Source: a virus. Taken from it: a stretch of DNA of 22,603 nucleotides. Position 1 is the stretch's first letter. Every line of letters begins with the position of its first letter. Shown piece by piece: positions 1 through 5,290 of this stretch. Under the pieces are notes generated by a model, which was not told the DNA's origin, did not search any database, and worked only from the letters and a program-made list of their open reading frames with translations. The stretch spans positions 1 to 22,603 of the IMG/VR virus record IMGVR_UViG_3300044699_000118. One strand, given 5' to 3'. The position numbers were made by a program, and so were the translations under genes.

Positions 1-128
1 GTCACGGTCCTGCCTGGATAGGCCACGGCGAGGTTGCCGGCGAGTCTGAGCGCATCGATCCTAATCCACGGGCGCCGTTTCTCCTTCGAATCAAACGCTC
101 GCGAAGTCTGAAGTACCCAGACCCTGAC
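1..128 (-). other. possible start of a further early gene, cut by the window edge
   Basis: Downstream of the replication-initiator-like gene one minus-strand frame stays open from its stop (129) to the window edge. It reads DSKEKRRPWIRIDALRLAG and continues about 12 residues, which has a protein-like composition. No ATG, GTG or TTG lies early in that frame, so the start may be hidden by an indel like those elsewhere in the window. I do not recognise the family. It could also be an ordinary intergenic stretch. Confidence 0.25.
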
Positions 129-609
129 CTAATACCCCGTCCCTTTTCCCCATTGCTGATTTGATTCGAGTCGGATTGGCGAATCGCTATGCCATCGGGA
201 TTGCGCTGCGGATGCGGCTTGCATGCGTTTCGCATCGACCTGCTCTCTCGAGAGCTGTGGACTGCATCGAGGTAATCGTGGATCTGGTAGCCGAGCTTGA
301 CCTCGGTCCACAGGCCGGCGGCGGTCATCTCGCCGATGGTCTTCACGCTGGCCCACGACTTCGCCTTGGGACCAGGGGACCAGGCCGTCGGTGAGAGCCC
401 CGCCGAGTAGCAAAGGGCATGGACGTACACCCGGAACGCCTTATCAGAGAGCCTTGCGATCTTGGCGTTGTCGGTGAATCGGTCATCGAGCCTGACCCAC
501 ACCTCATGCCTCCTGGTCCCGGCCGCGGACGGGGCGGTGATCCCTGGGGAGGAGGCGCCGCCGAACCCCGACCGGGGCCACGAAGCACGAGGCGGTATCC
601 AGGGATCAC
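129..609 (-). CDS. replication-initiator-like (replisome organizer) protein, frameshifted
   Basis: The core reads RHEVWVRLDDRFTDNAKIAR, then SDKAFRVYVHALCYSAG, GLWTEVKLGYQIHDYLD and SREQVDAKRM. This is the pattern of small phage proteins usually annotated as replication initiators or replisome organizers with an N-terminal winged-helix fold. The segments lie in different frames. The frame appears to change near 552-556 (C run), near 388-392 (GGG, after CYSAG), near 361-366 (AAGGCG) and near 250-256 (GAGAG repeat), ending in GKGTGY and TAG at 129. The start is uncertain: GTG at 609 overlaps the stop of the preceding gene as GTGA, the coupling used throughout this operon; GTG at 502 is a shorter in-frame choice. 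The gene would act early, loading the replication machinery at the phage origin. The family call is from remembered sequence patterns. Confidence 0.6.
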
Positions 610-1028
610 GGCTGAACCCTACGCCTGCCCGGTGCCGCTGTCCATAGTGAGCCCTGATTCGTCGGCGGCTCGAGCTCGCGCTCTCGACCGCACGCCCTGC
701 ACTCGCGCCGGACGATACGGACGTGGTGCCGCCCCTGGTCGGTCAGCCGACGCCACTCAATCCGACGCTCAAGCAGGTCGCGGCGATCAACGAGCCGATC
801 ACCTACATGCGCCGAGTTCTCGCAGCTTCCTCTCACGCCGATACCCTCCCTCGGTTCCCACGCCGCCAGCTGCGCCTCGGCCTTGGTCAGGGAGGCTAGG
901 GATTGCAACGCCGAGAGCCATTGCTTCTTCGCGTCGACGGCCATACCAGCCGTCCGCTTGAGCCCTTCGGCCAGCCTCGCGGACATCTGCACATCGGCGG
1001 TCTCTAGATCGACCATCGCCTCGATCAC
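606..1028 (-). CDS. hypothetical protein with helical N-terminus and CxxC motif (140 aa)
   Basis: I do not recognise this protein. It starts with GTG at 1028, sharing GTGA with the stop of the gene before it, and the frame is open to 606. Residues 1-60 are rich in A, L, E and K and look helical (for example MSARLAEGLKRTAG). The C-terminal half is Arg-rich and carries CRACG at residues 110-114, half of a possible zinc site; Cys69 is the only other cysteine seen. The uneven composition after residue 60 could mean that one frame change is hidden there, but I cannot place one. Its position between a short helical protein and the replication gene suggests an early, non-structural role. Confidence 0.5.
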   Translation of the reverse strand: MIEAMVDLETADVQMSARLAEGLKRTAGMAVDAKKQWLSALQSLASLTKAEAQLAAWEPREGIGVRGSCENSAHVGDRLVDRRDLLERRIEWRRLTDQGRHHVRIVRRECRACGRERELEPPTNQGSLWTAAPGRRRVQP

Positions 1029-1207
1029 GCGCCGACCGTCGCTTTGGGGTTGTGCTCGCGGTAGGTAAGCGTGGCTCGGGCCATCCCCCGCCGGCGTTCG
1101 TCGTCGCGGATAGCATCTTGCGCGATGGCCTCTCGGTAGACCTCGAAGGCCATATCGACTTCGCGCTTGGCGGAGTAGAGGGCTTGGGTGAGCTCGGCGG
1201 CGTTCAT
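1025..1207 (-). CDS. small helical hypothetical protein (60 aa)
   Basis: The ATG at 1207 overlaps the stop of the preceding helix-turn-helix gene (ATGA), and the protein ends at 1025, overlapping the next GTG. It begins MNAAELTQALYSAKREVDMA and is highly charged, with heptad-like Leu/Ala/Val spacing over residues 1-45, so a single long helix or coiled coil is likely. It has no cysteine, no signal peptide and no membrane segment. I do not recognise a family. The tight overlaps at both ends support it as a translated gene. Confidence 0.6.
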   Translation of the reverse strand: MNAAELTQALYSAKREVDMAFEVYREAIAQDAIRDDERRRGMARATLTYREHNPKATVGA

Positions 1208-1385
1208 GCTCGACTCCGACGAAGGTACTTCTCGAGCTCGGCAATCTCGATGACGACGCGCTTGCCGATACGCGATGCCACTAGGTTTCCAGCTTGATCT
1301 CACTTCGAATCGTCTGAACGTGGACGCCGATCATGTCGGCAGCCTCTTGTGGTCTCACCGCGAGCCGCTCTAGGTCGTCTCTCAC
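1204..1385 (-). CDS. excisionase-like / MerR-type helix-turn-helix DNA-binding protein, one frameshift
   Basis: After one correction this is a 60-residue HTH_17-type protein. It starts with RPQEAADMIGVHVQTIRSEI, the helix-turn-helix, then AGNLVASRIGKRVVIEIAEL and LEKYLRRSRA, the beta-wing and closing helix typical of excisionase and AlpA-like regulators. The first part is in the GTG (1385) frame; after SEI the frame must gain one base near 1293-1295 (AAG for AAGG), otherwise it ends at a TAG within four codons. Corrected length is 183 bases, an exact codon number. GTG overlaps the preceding stop (GTGA) and the TGA overlaps the next ATG (ATGA). It probably binds DNA as an excisionase, an early-gene regulator or a replication accessory factor. 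No integrase is visible here, so the excisionase role is not shown. Confidence 0.75.
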
Positions 1386-2068
1386 GCCGGCCCCAGATCA
1401 GCCGTGGTGCCTTCCATCGCTACCAGCTTCGGCGTGCCGCACTTAGGACAAACCGGCTGCGTCTCAGGGTGGCGATAAACCCATCTCACCCAATGACCGG
1501 CGCTCGTCTTGTGATCGCATTTGCTCGGGTCGATAGGGAAGCCGGGGGAGGGCAGTGAGGGACGATCCCTCCCCTGGCTCCTTACCCGCCGCTTCCCCTT
1601 CGGCGAGTGAGGTGTCCCCGGCGGATGAGGCCTGGGGCTTCCCTACCCCGGGTGGCGCCTGGCGCCAAGAAGTTTGTTCGGCCTCACCCTTGGGACCGCT
1701 CCGCCCCGCTCGGTGGCGGGTTCGTTCACGGCCGGGACGTCTTGGTTACATCTCTTCTCGTGATGGACGCCGACCCTTGCGGCGTAGCCCAGGTTAGCCA
1801 GGGCTCGGCCTATCGCAGAGGTCTCGCAGTTCTCAAGTGCCGACGTGGAGTTGACGCCGCGATCCGTAACCGATTCTTGCGCGAGGCCGGTGGCGACCGG
1901 ATACGGCTCTCCCCGATGCGACCAGACCGACGCCTTCACGATGAAGAAGATGCCGGCCTGCTGCTCGATCAACTCGGTGTCGATCCGGCCATCAGGGAAC
2001 TCGGACCAGAAAGCCCGGAGGCGATCCTCGACCGGCTCGTAAAAAGGATCCTTGAGGAAGTCAGCCAC
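1382..2068 (-). CDS. putative DNA recombination / single-strand annealing-type protein with C-terminal zinc motif, two frameshifts
   Basis: The N-terminal domain reads FPDGRIDTELI, IFFIVKASVW and ATGLAQES, then ENCETSAIGRALANLGYA. The last motif is typical of phage proteins grouped with ERF/Rad52-like annealing or single-strand-binding factors. The middle is a Gly/Glu/Pro linker, and the C-terminus carries CDHKTSAGHW followed by CPKCG, a likely zinc site. The linker is reached after a missing base near 1689-1698 and left after an extra base in the G5 run at 1544-1548; the two changes cancel, giving 228 residues. GTG at 2068 is chosen because GAGGAG lies about 7 bases upstream and the overlap with the previous gene is then only 8 bases; an ATG at 2098 is in frame but overlaps by 38. 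The family is inferred from motif memory. Confidence 0.6.
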
Positions 2069-2315
2069 GCCGGCGCTCCTCGGCTCGGTCTTCCTCATGC
2101 TCGAAGTCGATCCGGCAATCCAGGTGGGCGGTGCGGCCGTTGTAGACCTCTCGGGCTTGTCCCGGCATCACTTGGTGCCCGCAGAACTGGCACGGCGAGC
2201 GTGGGCAATCCGGCGCGTGATGGATGAACCCCAGCGTCAACAGGTCCACGCCACCGCAGGATGGACAGCGGGCTAACGTGTTGCGGCGGAAGCGTTCCAG
2301 GTAACCGGGGCTCAT
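2061..2315 (-). CDS. zinc-ribbon protein (84 aa)
   Basis: The protein is rich in metal-binding residues: CPSC at 17-20, two histidines at 32-33, Cys37, CQFCGH at 42-47 and Cys67. This is enough for two zinc knuckles. The tail (EHEEDRAEERRRG) is highly charged. ATG at 2315 overlaps the preceding stop as ATGA and has AGGTG 8 bases upstream. It belongs to the broad class of small phage zinc proteins often found among early genes; its partner (DNA, RNA or protein) is unknown. The frame is clean from start to stop. Confidence 0.65.
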   Translation of the reverse strand: MSPGYLERFRRNTLARCPSCGGVDLLTLGFIHHAPDCPRSPCQFCGHQVMPGQAREVYNGRTAHLDCRIDFEHEEDRAEERRRG

Positions 2316-2482
2316 CGGAATCGCACCTTTATCCTCGGCTCGGGTAGAGTAACGGATCGTTCGGAGCCACCGCCGGTATCGGAACACTCTCCACCTCGGC
2401 GGGCTCGGGGGCCAGTCGAGGTCTTCGGGATAAACTCGAAGGGCTCATCCATCATCCGCTGTCGCCAGACCACCTCGTACAT
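2312..2482 (-). CDS. small hypothetical protein (56 aa), probably with two cancelling indels
   Basis: The ATG at 2482 directly follows the stop of the upstream gene, and the TGA at 2312-2314 overlaps the next ATG. The literal reading is open, but its middle is Gly/Ser/Arg-rich and unlike a protein core. If one base is restored near 2430 (ATCCCG to ATCCCCG) and one C removed near 2340 (CCC to CC), the middle reads EDLDWPPSPPRWRVFRYRRW and length is unchanged. That version is aromatic and basic and looks more natural. I do not recognise a family either way. Confidence 0.5.
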   Translation of the reverse strand: MYEVVWRQRMMDEPFEFIPKTSTGPRARRGGECSDTGGGSERSVTLPEPRIKVRFR

Positions 2483-2724
2483 TCAAATCGTGTCCTTCTT
2501 CGTTCGGACCTTCCCGCAGGGACACCGCTCTCCTCGAGGGGTCAGGGGATGGTCGAAGTAGACGCAGATGGTGGTGATCGCCCACGGCGAGGTCTGGTGT
2601 AGGGGGACATCAACAAGGCCAGGGCATCCCGGCGCAACTTCTCGAGCTCATTCGGCTCGACCGATGCGGGGTAGTTCCCGCCGTGACCGTAGTTCATTTC
2701 GCCACCGGTGCCGTTCTCCATCAT
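2483..2724 (-). CDS. small protein with C-terminal CxCG zinc-type motif, one frameshift
   Basis: Two adjacent ATGs (2724 and 2721) overlap the preceding stop. The first part reads NYPASVEPNELEKLRRDALA in one frame. A base is missing near 2608-2616 (TTGTTG); in the next frame the protein continues TSPWAITTICVYFDHPLTPR and GERCPCGKVRTKKDTI before TGA at 2483. The literal frame instead runs into a low-complexity Arg/Ser/Pro tail. The corrected protein is 79 or 80 residues. CPCG with the upstream Cys and His may bind zinc. The function is unknown. Confidence 0.55.
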
Positions 2725-2933
2725 TCGAAGTCTCTCTTTCCCGCGCCGTCGTAGATGCCGCCCTCCGACACGGGATGATGCGGGGACGTTCCCATTCGTC
2801 GGCGTGGTCCACGTCGTACCGGACGTGGGATGCCATCTCCTTGAGGTAGTCCCGCTGGATGTGCCGGTAGGTGATGATGGCCCACACCACGAACGCCGCG
2901 AGGAGAAGGGACGGCGAGGGTAGGGGCGATCAT
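2721..2933 (-). CDS. small single-pass membrane protein (70 aa), two cancelling indels
   Basis: The start ATG at 2933 overlaps the preceding stop (ATGA), and the stop at 2721 overlaps the following ATG. Removing one base from the C run near 2908-2910 exposes a membrane segment, TLAVLLLAAFVVWAIITY. It is followed by a charged cytoplasmic-type segment, RHIQRDYLKEMASHVRYDVD. Restoring one base near 2772-2774 leads to IPVSEGGIYDGAGKRDFE and the stop. The two changes cancel, so the gene is exactly 71 codons. The membrane segment is near the N-terminus with basic residues after it. Its role in the early operon is unknown. Confidence 0.6.
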   Translation of the reverse strand: MIAPTLAVPSPRGVRGVGHHHLPAHPAGLPQGDGIPRPVRRGPRRRMGTSPHHPVSEGGIYDGAGKRDFE

Positions 2934-3142
2934 GCCGCCGCCTTCCGAGCCTGTTCGCAGCTTTCGGAAGATAAAATTAAAAGGAAAAAAAGAAAGTAAA
3001 AAGTAGTCGGTCCCGGACGGTCCTCGTCCCCCGGCTTCGGTGCGTAGGTCTCGCCGGGTTGGGTGCCTTCCCACTGATAGCCCAATGCCAGGAGGGCGTC
3101 CATCAGTAAGTCAGCCTCGCGTGGTCCGATGTTGATGTTCAT
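2930..3142 (-). CDS. small hypothetical protein ending in an AT-rich-coded hydrophobic run (70 aa)
   Basis: The ATG at 3142 shares ATGA with the previous stop and the protein ends in ATGA with the next. The first half, NINIGPREADLLMDALLALG, is a plausible helical domain, followed by an acidic and Pro-rich stretch. The second half contains FYFLFFLLIL, coded by a strikingly T-rich tract (plus-strand 2968-3005 is almost only A). That run is only ten residues, short for a membrane span, and may be an accident of base composition. I do not recognise the protein. Confidence 0.5.
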   Translation of the reverse strand: MNINIGPREADLLMDALLALGYQWEGTQPGETYAPKPGDEDRPGPTTFYFLFFLLILSSESCEQARKAAA

Positions 3143-3321
3143 TCCACCACCCTCAATCCGTTGGCGATGCCGAGAGCTTCCTTGCGTATCCGTTCGATCG
3201 TCGCCTCCATCGTGTCGATGGGTAGGCCGGTCAACCTAGTCCACGCCGATGACAGCGCGGCATAGCAGACGTAGCACCTCGGGTAGTCGGTGATCGGGTC
3301 GTGGTCGTCGGTGTGTTCCAT
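3139..3321 (-). CDS. small CxxC protein (60 aa)
   Basis: ATG at 3321 overlaps the stop of the gene before it (TGATG), and the protein ends in ATGA overlap with the next gene. It reads DYPRCYVCYAALSSAWTRLT, then a helix IDTMEATIERIRKEALGIAN. The CYVC pair with His4 and His8 could hold a metal, but only two cysteines are present, so dimeric metal binding or a redox role is equally possible. It is acidic at the N-terminus and helical at the C-terminus. I do not recognise a named family. Confidence 0.55.
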   Translation of the reverse strand: MEHTDDHDPITDYPRCYVCYAALSSAWTRLTGLPIDTMEATIERIRKEALGIANGLRVVE

Positions 3322-3479
3322 CACGCCGCCTTTCGACATATCGAGCAAAGGAAGACCTCTCCGGGTGGGCTGATCCGTTTCGTGGTCTCGGCCCAGGGGA
3401 TACGCCGACCGCAGACCGTGGACGTGTGTCCCTCGTCCATGACGGCGTGCCAGACGGCGTACCACCGGACCCAACTCAC
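3321..3479 (-). CDS. zinc-finger-like small protein (52 aa)
   Basis: GTG at 3479 overlaps the stop of the upstream membrane peptide (GTGA). The protein has an aromatic N-terminus (SWVRWYAVWHAVMDEGHTS), then VCGRRIPWAETTKR and FLCSICRKAA. The layout, a His and Cys near residues 18-23 followed about 20 residues later by CSIC, is common in small actinophage proteins thought to bind zinc. The frame is intact. It sits in a chain of overlapping genes behind the leaderless promoter, so it should be made early. The target is unknown. Confidence 0.6.
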   Translation of the reverse strand: MSWVRWYAVWHAVMDEGHTSTVCGRRIPWAETTKRISPPGEVFLCSICRKAA

Positions 3480-3626
3480 CGTATGACTCCTTGCTCGACG
3501 GCACGCCGGCCGAGTTCGGACATGACCGACTGGTGCAGGATGAGCGCCGCGACCATGAGCCAGAAGACGGCGCAGATGGTCAGGGCTCATCAGGATGCCG
3601 CGAGCCGGTGCGAGTGATTCCTTCAT
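3476..3626 (-). CDS. small single-pass membrane protein (49 aa), one frameshift
   Basis: The ATG at 3626 overlaps the stop of the helix-turn-helix gene (ATGA). The reading begins MKESLAPARGILMS; removing one base from the C run at 3583-3585 continues it as LTICAVFWLMVAALILHQSV, a clear membrane span, and then MSELGRRAVEQGVIR to the TGA at 3476. Corrected length is 150 bases, exactly 50 codons. Without the correction the frame runs on into the next gene as an Arg/His-rich sequence. Small membrane peptides among early phage genes are often host-takeover or superinfection factors, but nothing here proves that. Confidence 0.6.
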
Positions 3627-3778
3627 CGGATTACCCCCAACTCTCGTAGGCGTTCGAGGTGTTGATAGACACGCTGCGTGGATACGCCGAGTAGCACGGC
3701 GATCTGACGCACCGAGACCTTGGCCTTGTAGAGCCGCTGGACTTCCTGCTGCTGTTGGGTGAGGGCTACCTTTGCCAT
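3623..3778 (-). CDS. small helix-turn-helix DNA-binding protein (51 aa), first gene of the leftward early operon
   Basis: The protein is a Gln-rich helix (ALTQQQQEVQRLYKAK) followed by VSVRQIAVLLGVSTQRVYQH, a clear helix-turn-helix with the GVS turn, and LERLRELGVIR. This resembles the HTH of sigma-region-4-like or small winged-helix regulators. It is the first gene after the late-operon terminator, and its ATG sits 7 bases after a -10-like TAAGGT, so its message probably has no leader. The stop overlaps the next ATG. It is likely to control its own promoter or the switch between early and late transcription. The frame is clean. Confidence 0.75.
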   Translation of the reverse strand: MAKVALTQQQQEVQRLYKAKVSVRQIAVLLGVSTQRVYQHLERLRELGVIR

Positions 3779-3785
3779 GCCGGGG

Positions 3786-3815
3786 ACCTTACCCCACCTC
3801 TCTAGGACTTGTCAA
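3786..3815 (-). promoter_or_regulatory. predicted leaderless promoter of the early operon
   Basis: On the minus strand TTGACA (3810-3815) is followed after 18 bases by TAAGGT (3786-3791), which fits the TANNNT -10 of actinobacterial housekeeping promoters. Only 7 bases separate the -10 from the ATG at 3778, so transcription would start at or next to the A of the start codon. There is no Shine-Dalgarno sequence in that gap, as expected for a leaderless message. It is the only large non-coding gap on this side of the terminator. Confidence 0.65.
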
Positions 3816-3830
3816 GTACTCAGGAACGCC

Positions 3831-3869
3831 GAAACGCCCTCCCCTGGGCCATGAGACCAGGAGAGGGCG
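3831..3869 (-). terminator. predicted intrinsic terminator ending the late (structural and lysis) operon
   Basis: The arms at 3835-3847 and 3857-3869 pair over 13 positions with one mismatch around a 9-base loop. Read on the minus strand the GC-rich stem is followed by TTTC, a short T tract. It lies just after the last lysis gene and just before the next promoter. The T tract is weak by E. coli standards but fits high-GC hosts. Confidence 0.6.
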
Positions 3870-3901
3870 AACGGCCGTTAGGGGGCCGCACAGGGCGTTT
3901 C
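3831..3901 (-). repeat. perfect 10-bp inverted repeat that competes with the terminator stem
   Basis: GAAACGCCCT at 3831-3840 is matched exactly by AGGGCGTTTC at 3892-3901. The left arm shares bases with the terminator stem, so only one of the two structures can form at a time. Between them lies a small CGGCC/GGCCG hairpin (about 3872-3887). See the finding on a possible alternative fold. Confidence 0.5.
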
Positions 3902-3905
3902 TGGG

Positions 3906-4136
3906 CTACTTCAGGGCGGAGCCGTCGGCTAGGATCAGGTTCTTCACGGCTGAGATCGCGGCGGCGATAGCGGCACCGATTAGCGCGAGCCCGACGGCCT
4001 TAGCACCCTCGAGCCCGCTGCCCTTGAACGCATTCAGTACATCGGTCAAGCCCAGGGCGAGCACGGCGACGAACGCCTGAGCGGCGGTCCAGAGGACCCG
4101 CTTGAAATCGTCTAGCGTGAAGCTGATTCCGAACAT
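3906..4136 (-). CDS. holin candidate (76 aa)
   Basis: A short protein with two hydrophobic stretches, AAQAFVAVLALGLTDVL (about residues 18-34) and GLALIGAAIAAAISAVKNLI (about 48-67), the second Ala/Ile-rich. The N-terminus, LDDFKRVLWTAAQAF, recalls r1t-type phage holins, in which a short amphipathic helix leads into the first span. ATG at 4136 has GGGAGG 4 bases upstream. It is the last gene of the late operon, behind the endolysin. A holin forms lesions in the cytoplasmic membrane at a set time and releases or activates the endolysin. The family call rests on size, topology and location. Confidence 0.65.
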   Translation of the reverse strand: MFGISFTLDDFKRVLWTAAQAFVAVLALGLTDVLNAFKGSGLEGAKAVGLALIGAAIAAAISAVKNLILADGSALK

Positions 4137-4145
4137 GCTTCCTCC

Positions 4146-4232
4146 CTATCTCCGGGCGATGAACAGGATGAGCGCGATGATGGCGAGGACGATGAGGATC
4201 GTGATGAGCAAGCCCGAGTCTCCGGCGATCAT
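4146..4232 (-). CDS. very small membrane peptide (28 aa)
   Basis: ATG at 4232 overlaps the preceding stop (ATGA), with AAGGAGG 4 bases upstream, a strong ribosome site. The peptide is MIAGDSGLLI, then a continuous hydrophobic span TILIVLAIIALILFIAR, and a final Arg pair before TAG at 4146. It is nearly all membrane segment. The strong ribosome site and its place between lysis genes suggest it is translated, as a lysis accessory peptide or an antiholin-like factor. The function is not known. Confidence 0.6.
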   Translation of the reverse strand: MIAGDSGLLITILIVLAIIALILFIARR

Positions 4233-4330
4233 GGTTCCTCCTTCTTTCGAGCCTTGAGCCACAGAGCCACCGCCGAGATGATGACGGCGCCGCTGATGGT
4301 AACGGTGACGGTGATGATGGTGCGGTTCAT
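4229..4330 (-). CDS. very small membrane peptide (33 aa)
   Basis: ATG at 4330 shares TGATG with the stop of the coiled-coil membrane gene. The peptide is MNRTIITVTVTISGAVIISA followed by VALWLKARKKEEP, so one membrane span of about 22 residues and a basic cytoplasmic tail. Its stop overlaps the ATG of the next peptide. Together the two peptides and the holin candidate give three successive short membrane genes. It may be a holin partner; no named family is recognised. Confidence 0.6.
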   Translation of the reverse strand: MNRTIITVTVTISGAVIISAVALWLKARKKEEP

Positions 4331-4848
4331 CAGATCGCGACGCCGGAGGCGAGCCGGATGCCGAACAGGATCAGGCTCAGCATCAGGGCTACCCCGGCGG
4401 TGATGAGGATGTACTTGATCTGCCGCTTCTGCGCCGCGATGGCGTCGGTGTTCGCTTGCCGCAGGCCGTCCAGCGCGGTCTGCTCGACCGACTGGATCTT
4501 GAGGGTCTCGACGTCTTGTTTGAGCCGCTCGAGGCTGTCGTCCAGGCGGGAGGCGAACGGGGCGCCGCCGCTCTCGAGCGTATCGAGCCGCCGGATGATC
4601 TCCTTGTTCGTTCGTTCACGCTGTTCTGGCGTCGGAGACCGCCGACTCGAGGGTCCTCCCGAGCGAACTGTAGGGCTTGCGTCTCGGCGGGCGTGCTTCT
4701 CCGCATGGGAGCCGTGCTCGGCGTCGTGAGCCCGCCTCCGTTCCTGGAGGATGCGCTCGAAGTAGTCCCGCTCGGTGACCCGTCCACCGGAGTGTCGTCG
4801 GTCCTCGCCGGACCGCTCGACGTGTTCGTGTCCGTTCGCGTCGTCCAT
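4330..4848 (-). CDS. coiled-coil protein with C-terminal membrane anchor, three indels
   Basis: The N-terminal half is charged (RVTERDYFERILQERRRAHD) and the C-terminus is one membrane span, YILITAGVALMLSLILFGI. A long coiled coil lies between (LDDSLERLKQDVETLKIQ). The literal middle is a Ser/Pro/Arg-rich stretch that breaks the coil. Removing one base at each of 4683-4689, 4651-4653 and 4621-4627 gives ARETQALQFAREDLESAVSD and then ARQRERTNKEIIRRLDTLES, a continuous helix, and the gene loses exactly one codon (171 residues). ATG overlaps the endolysin stop (TGATG). Membrane-anchored coiled-coil proteins are common next to endolysin genes; holin, spanin-like or endolysin-tethering roles are possible. 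Confidence 0.6.
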   Translation of the reverse strand: MDDANGHEHVERSGEDRRHSGGRVTERDYFERILQERRRAHDAEHGSHAEKHARRDASPTVRSGGPSSRRSPTPEQRERTNKEIIRRLDTLESGGAPFASRLDDSLERLKQDVETLKIQSVEQTALDGLRQANTDAIAAQKRQIKYILITAGVALMLSLILFGIRLASGVAI

Positions 4849-5290
4849 CAGGCGCAGGCCGGTACGCCGGTACGGAGCGGGGAGGCGCTGACGTGGATAT
4901 GAGGTCCGCTGGTTCCGCCGTAGGGGTGCCAGCCCTGGCTCGGCGTCCAGATACGCCGACCGTCGTGGTCGATCACTTCTGCGACCTCCAATCTGCGGAG
5001 TCGGTTGGCCTTGGTCTTGTGCTTCGCCTGGTTAGGACCACGGCATCGGCGATGTGACGGAGCTCGTCCTGGACGTAGGTCGGAGAGGGGTGCGGGATGG
5101 GGAACAGGTCCAGGGCGTTCCCCCAGGAGTGCTGGCTCCAGGAGTTCGAGCCCGAGATGTTCTTGCAGACGAAGCATCCGGCGTAGGCGATGATGCGTGT
5201 GGACCCCGAGCCCACCTTTGCCCGACCCATCACCGTCGCGACCCTGCTACAGGGTGCCGTCTGTACGCTGGTGCTGTTGACCGGAAACAT
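4848..5290 (-). CDS. endolysin, M15-type (VanY-like) zinc peptidase, one frameshift
   Basis: After one correction the protein is 147 residues. SQHSWGNALD at residues 52-61 matches the SxHxxGxxxD zinc motif of M15 peptidases (His54 and Asp61), and GPHIHVS at 129-135 gives the C-terminal His pair. Four cysteines or near-cysteines (14, 39, 42, 146) may form disulfides. The frame changes after IADAVV, where one C is missing near 5031-5038; the second half then reads NQAKHKTKANRLRRLEVAEV through IWTPSQGWHPYGG. Without the correction the last metal ligand is lost. It should cut a peptide bond in host peptidoglycan at lysis. The ATG at 5290 shares one base with the protease stop (TGATG), and lysis genes follow. 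Confidence 0.75.

Noticed and set aside
2-502. A 166-residue protein in one frame from 502 to the left edge
   Set aside because: Only its first part and a middle segment match the replication-initiator pattern. The C-terminal half is Arg/Ser-rich out-of-frame sequence; the proper frame ends at TAG 129.
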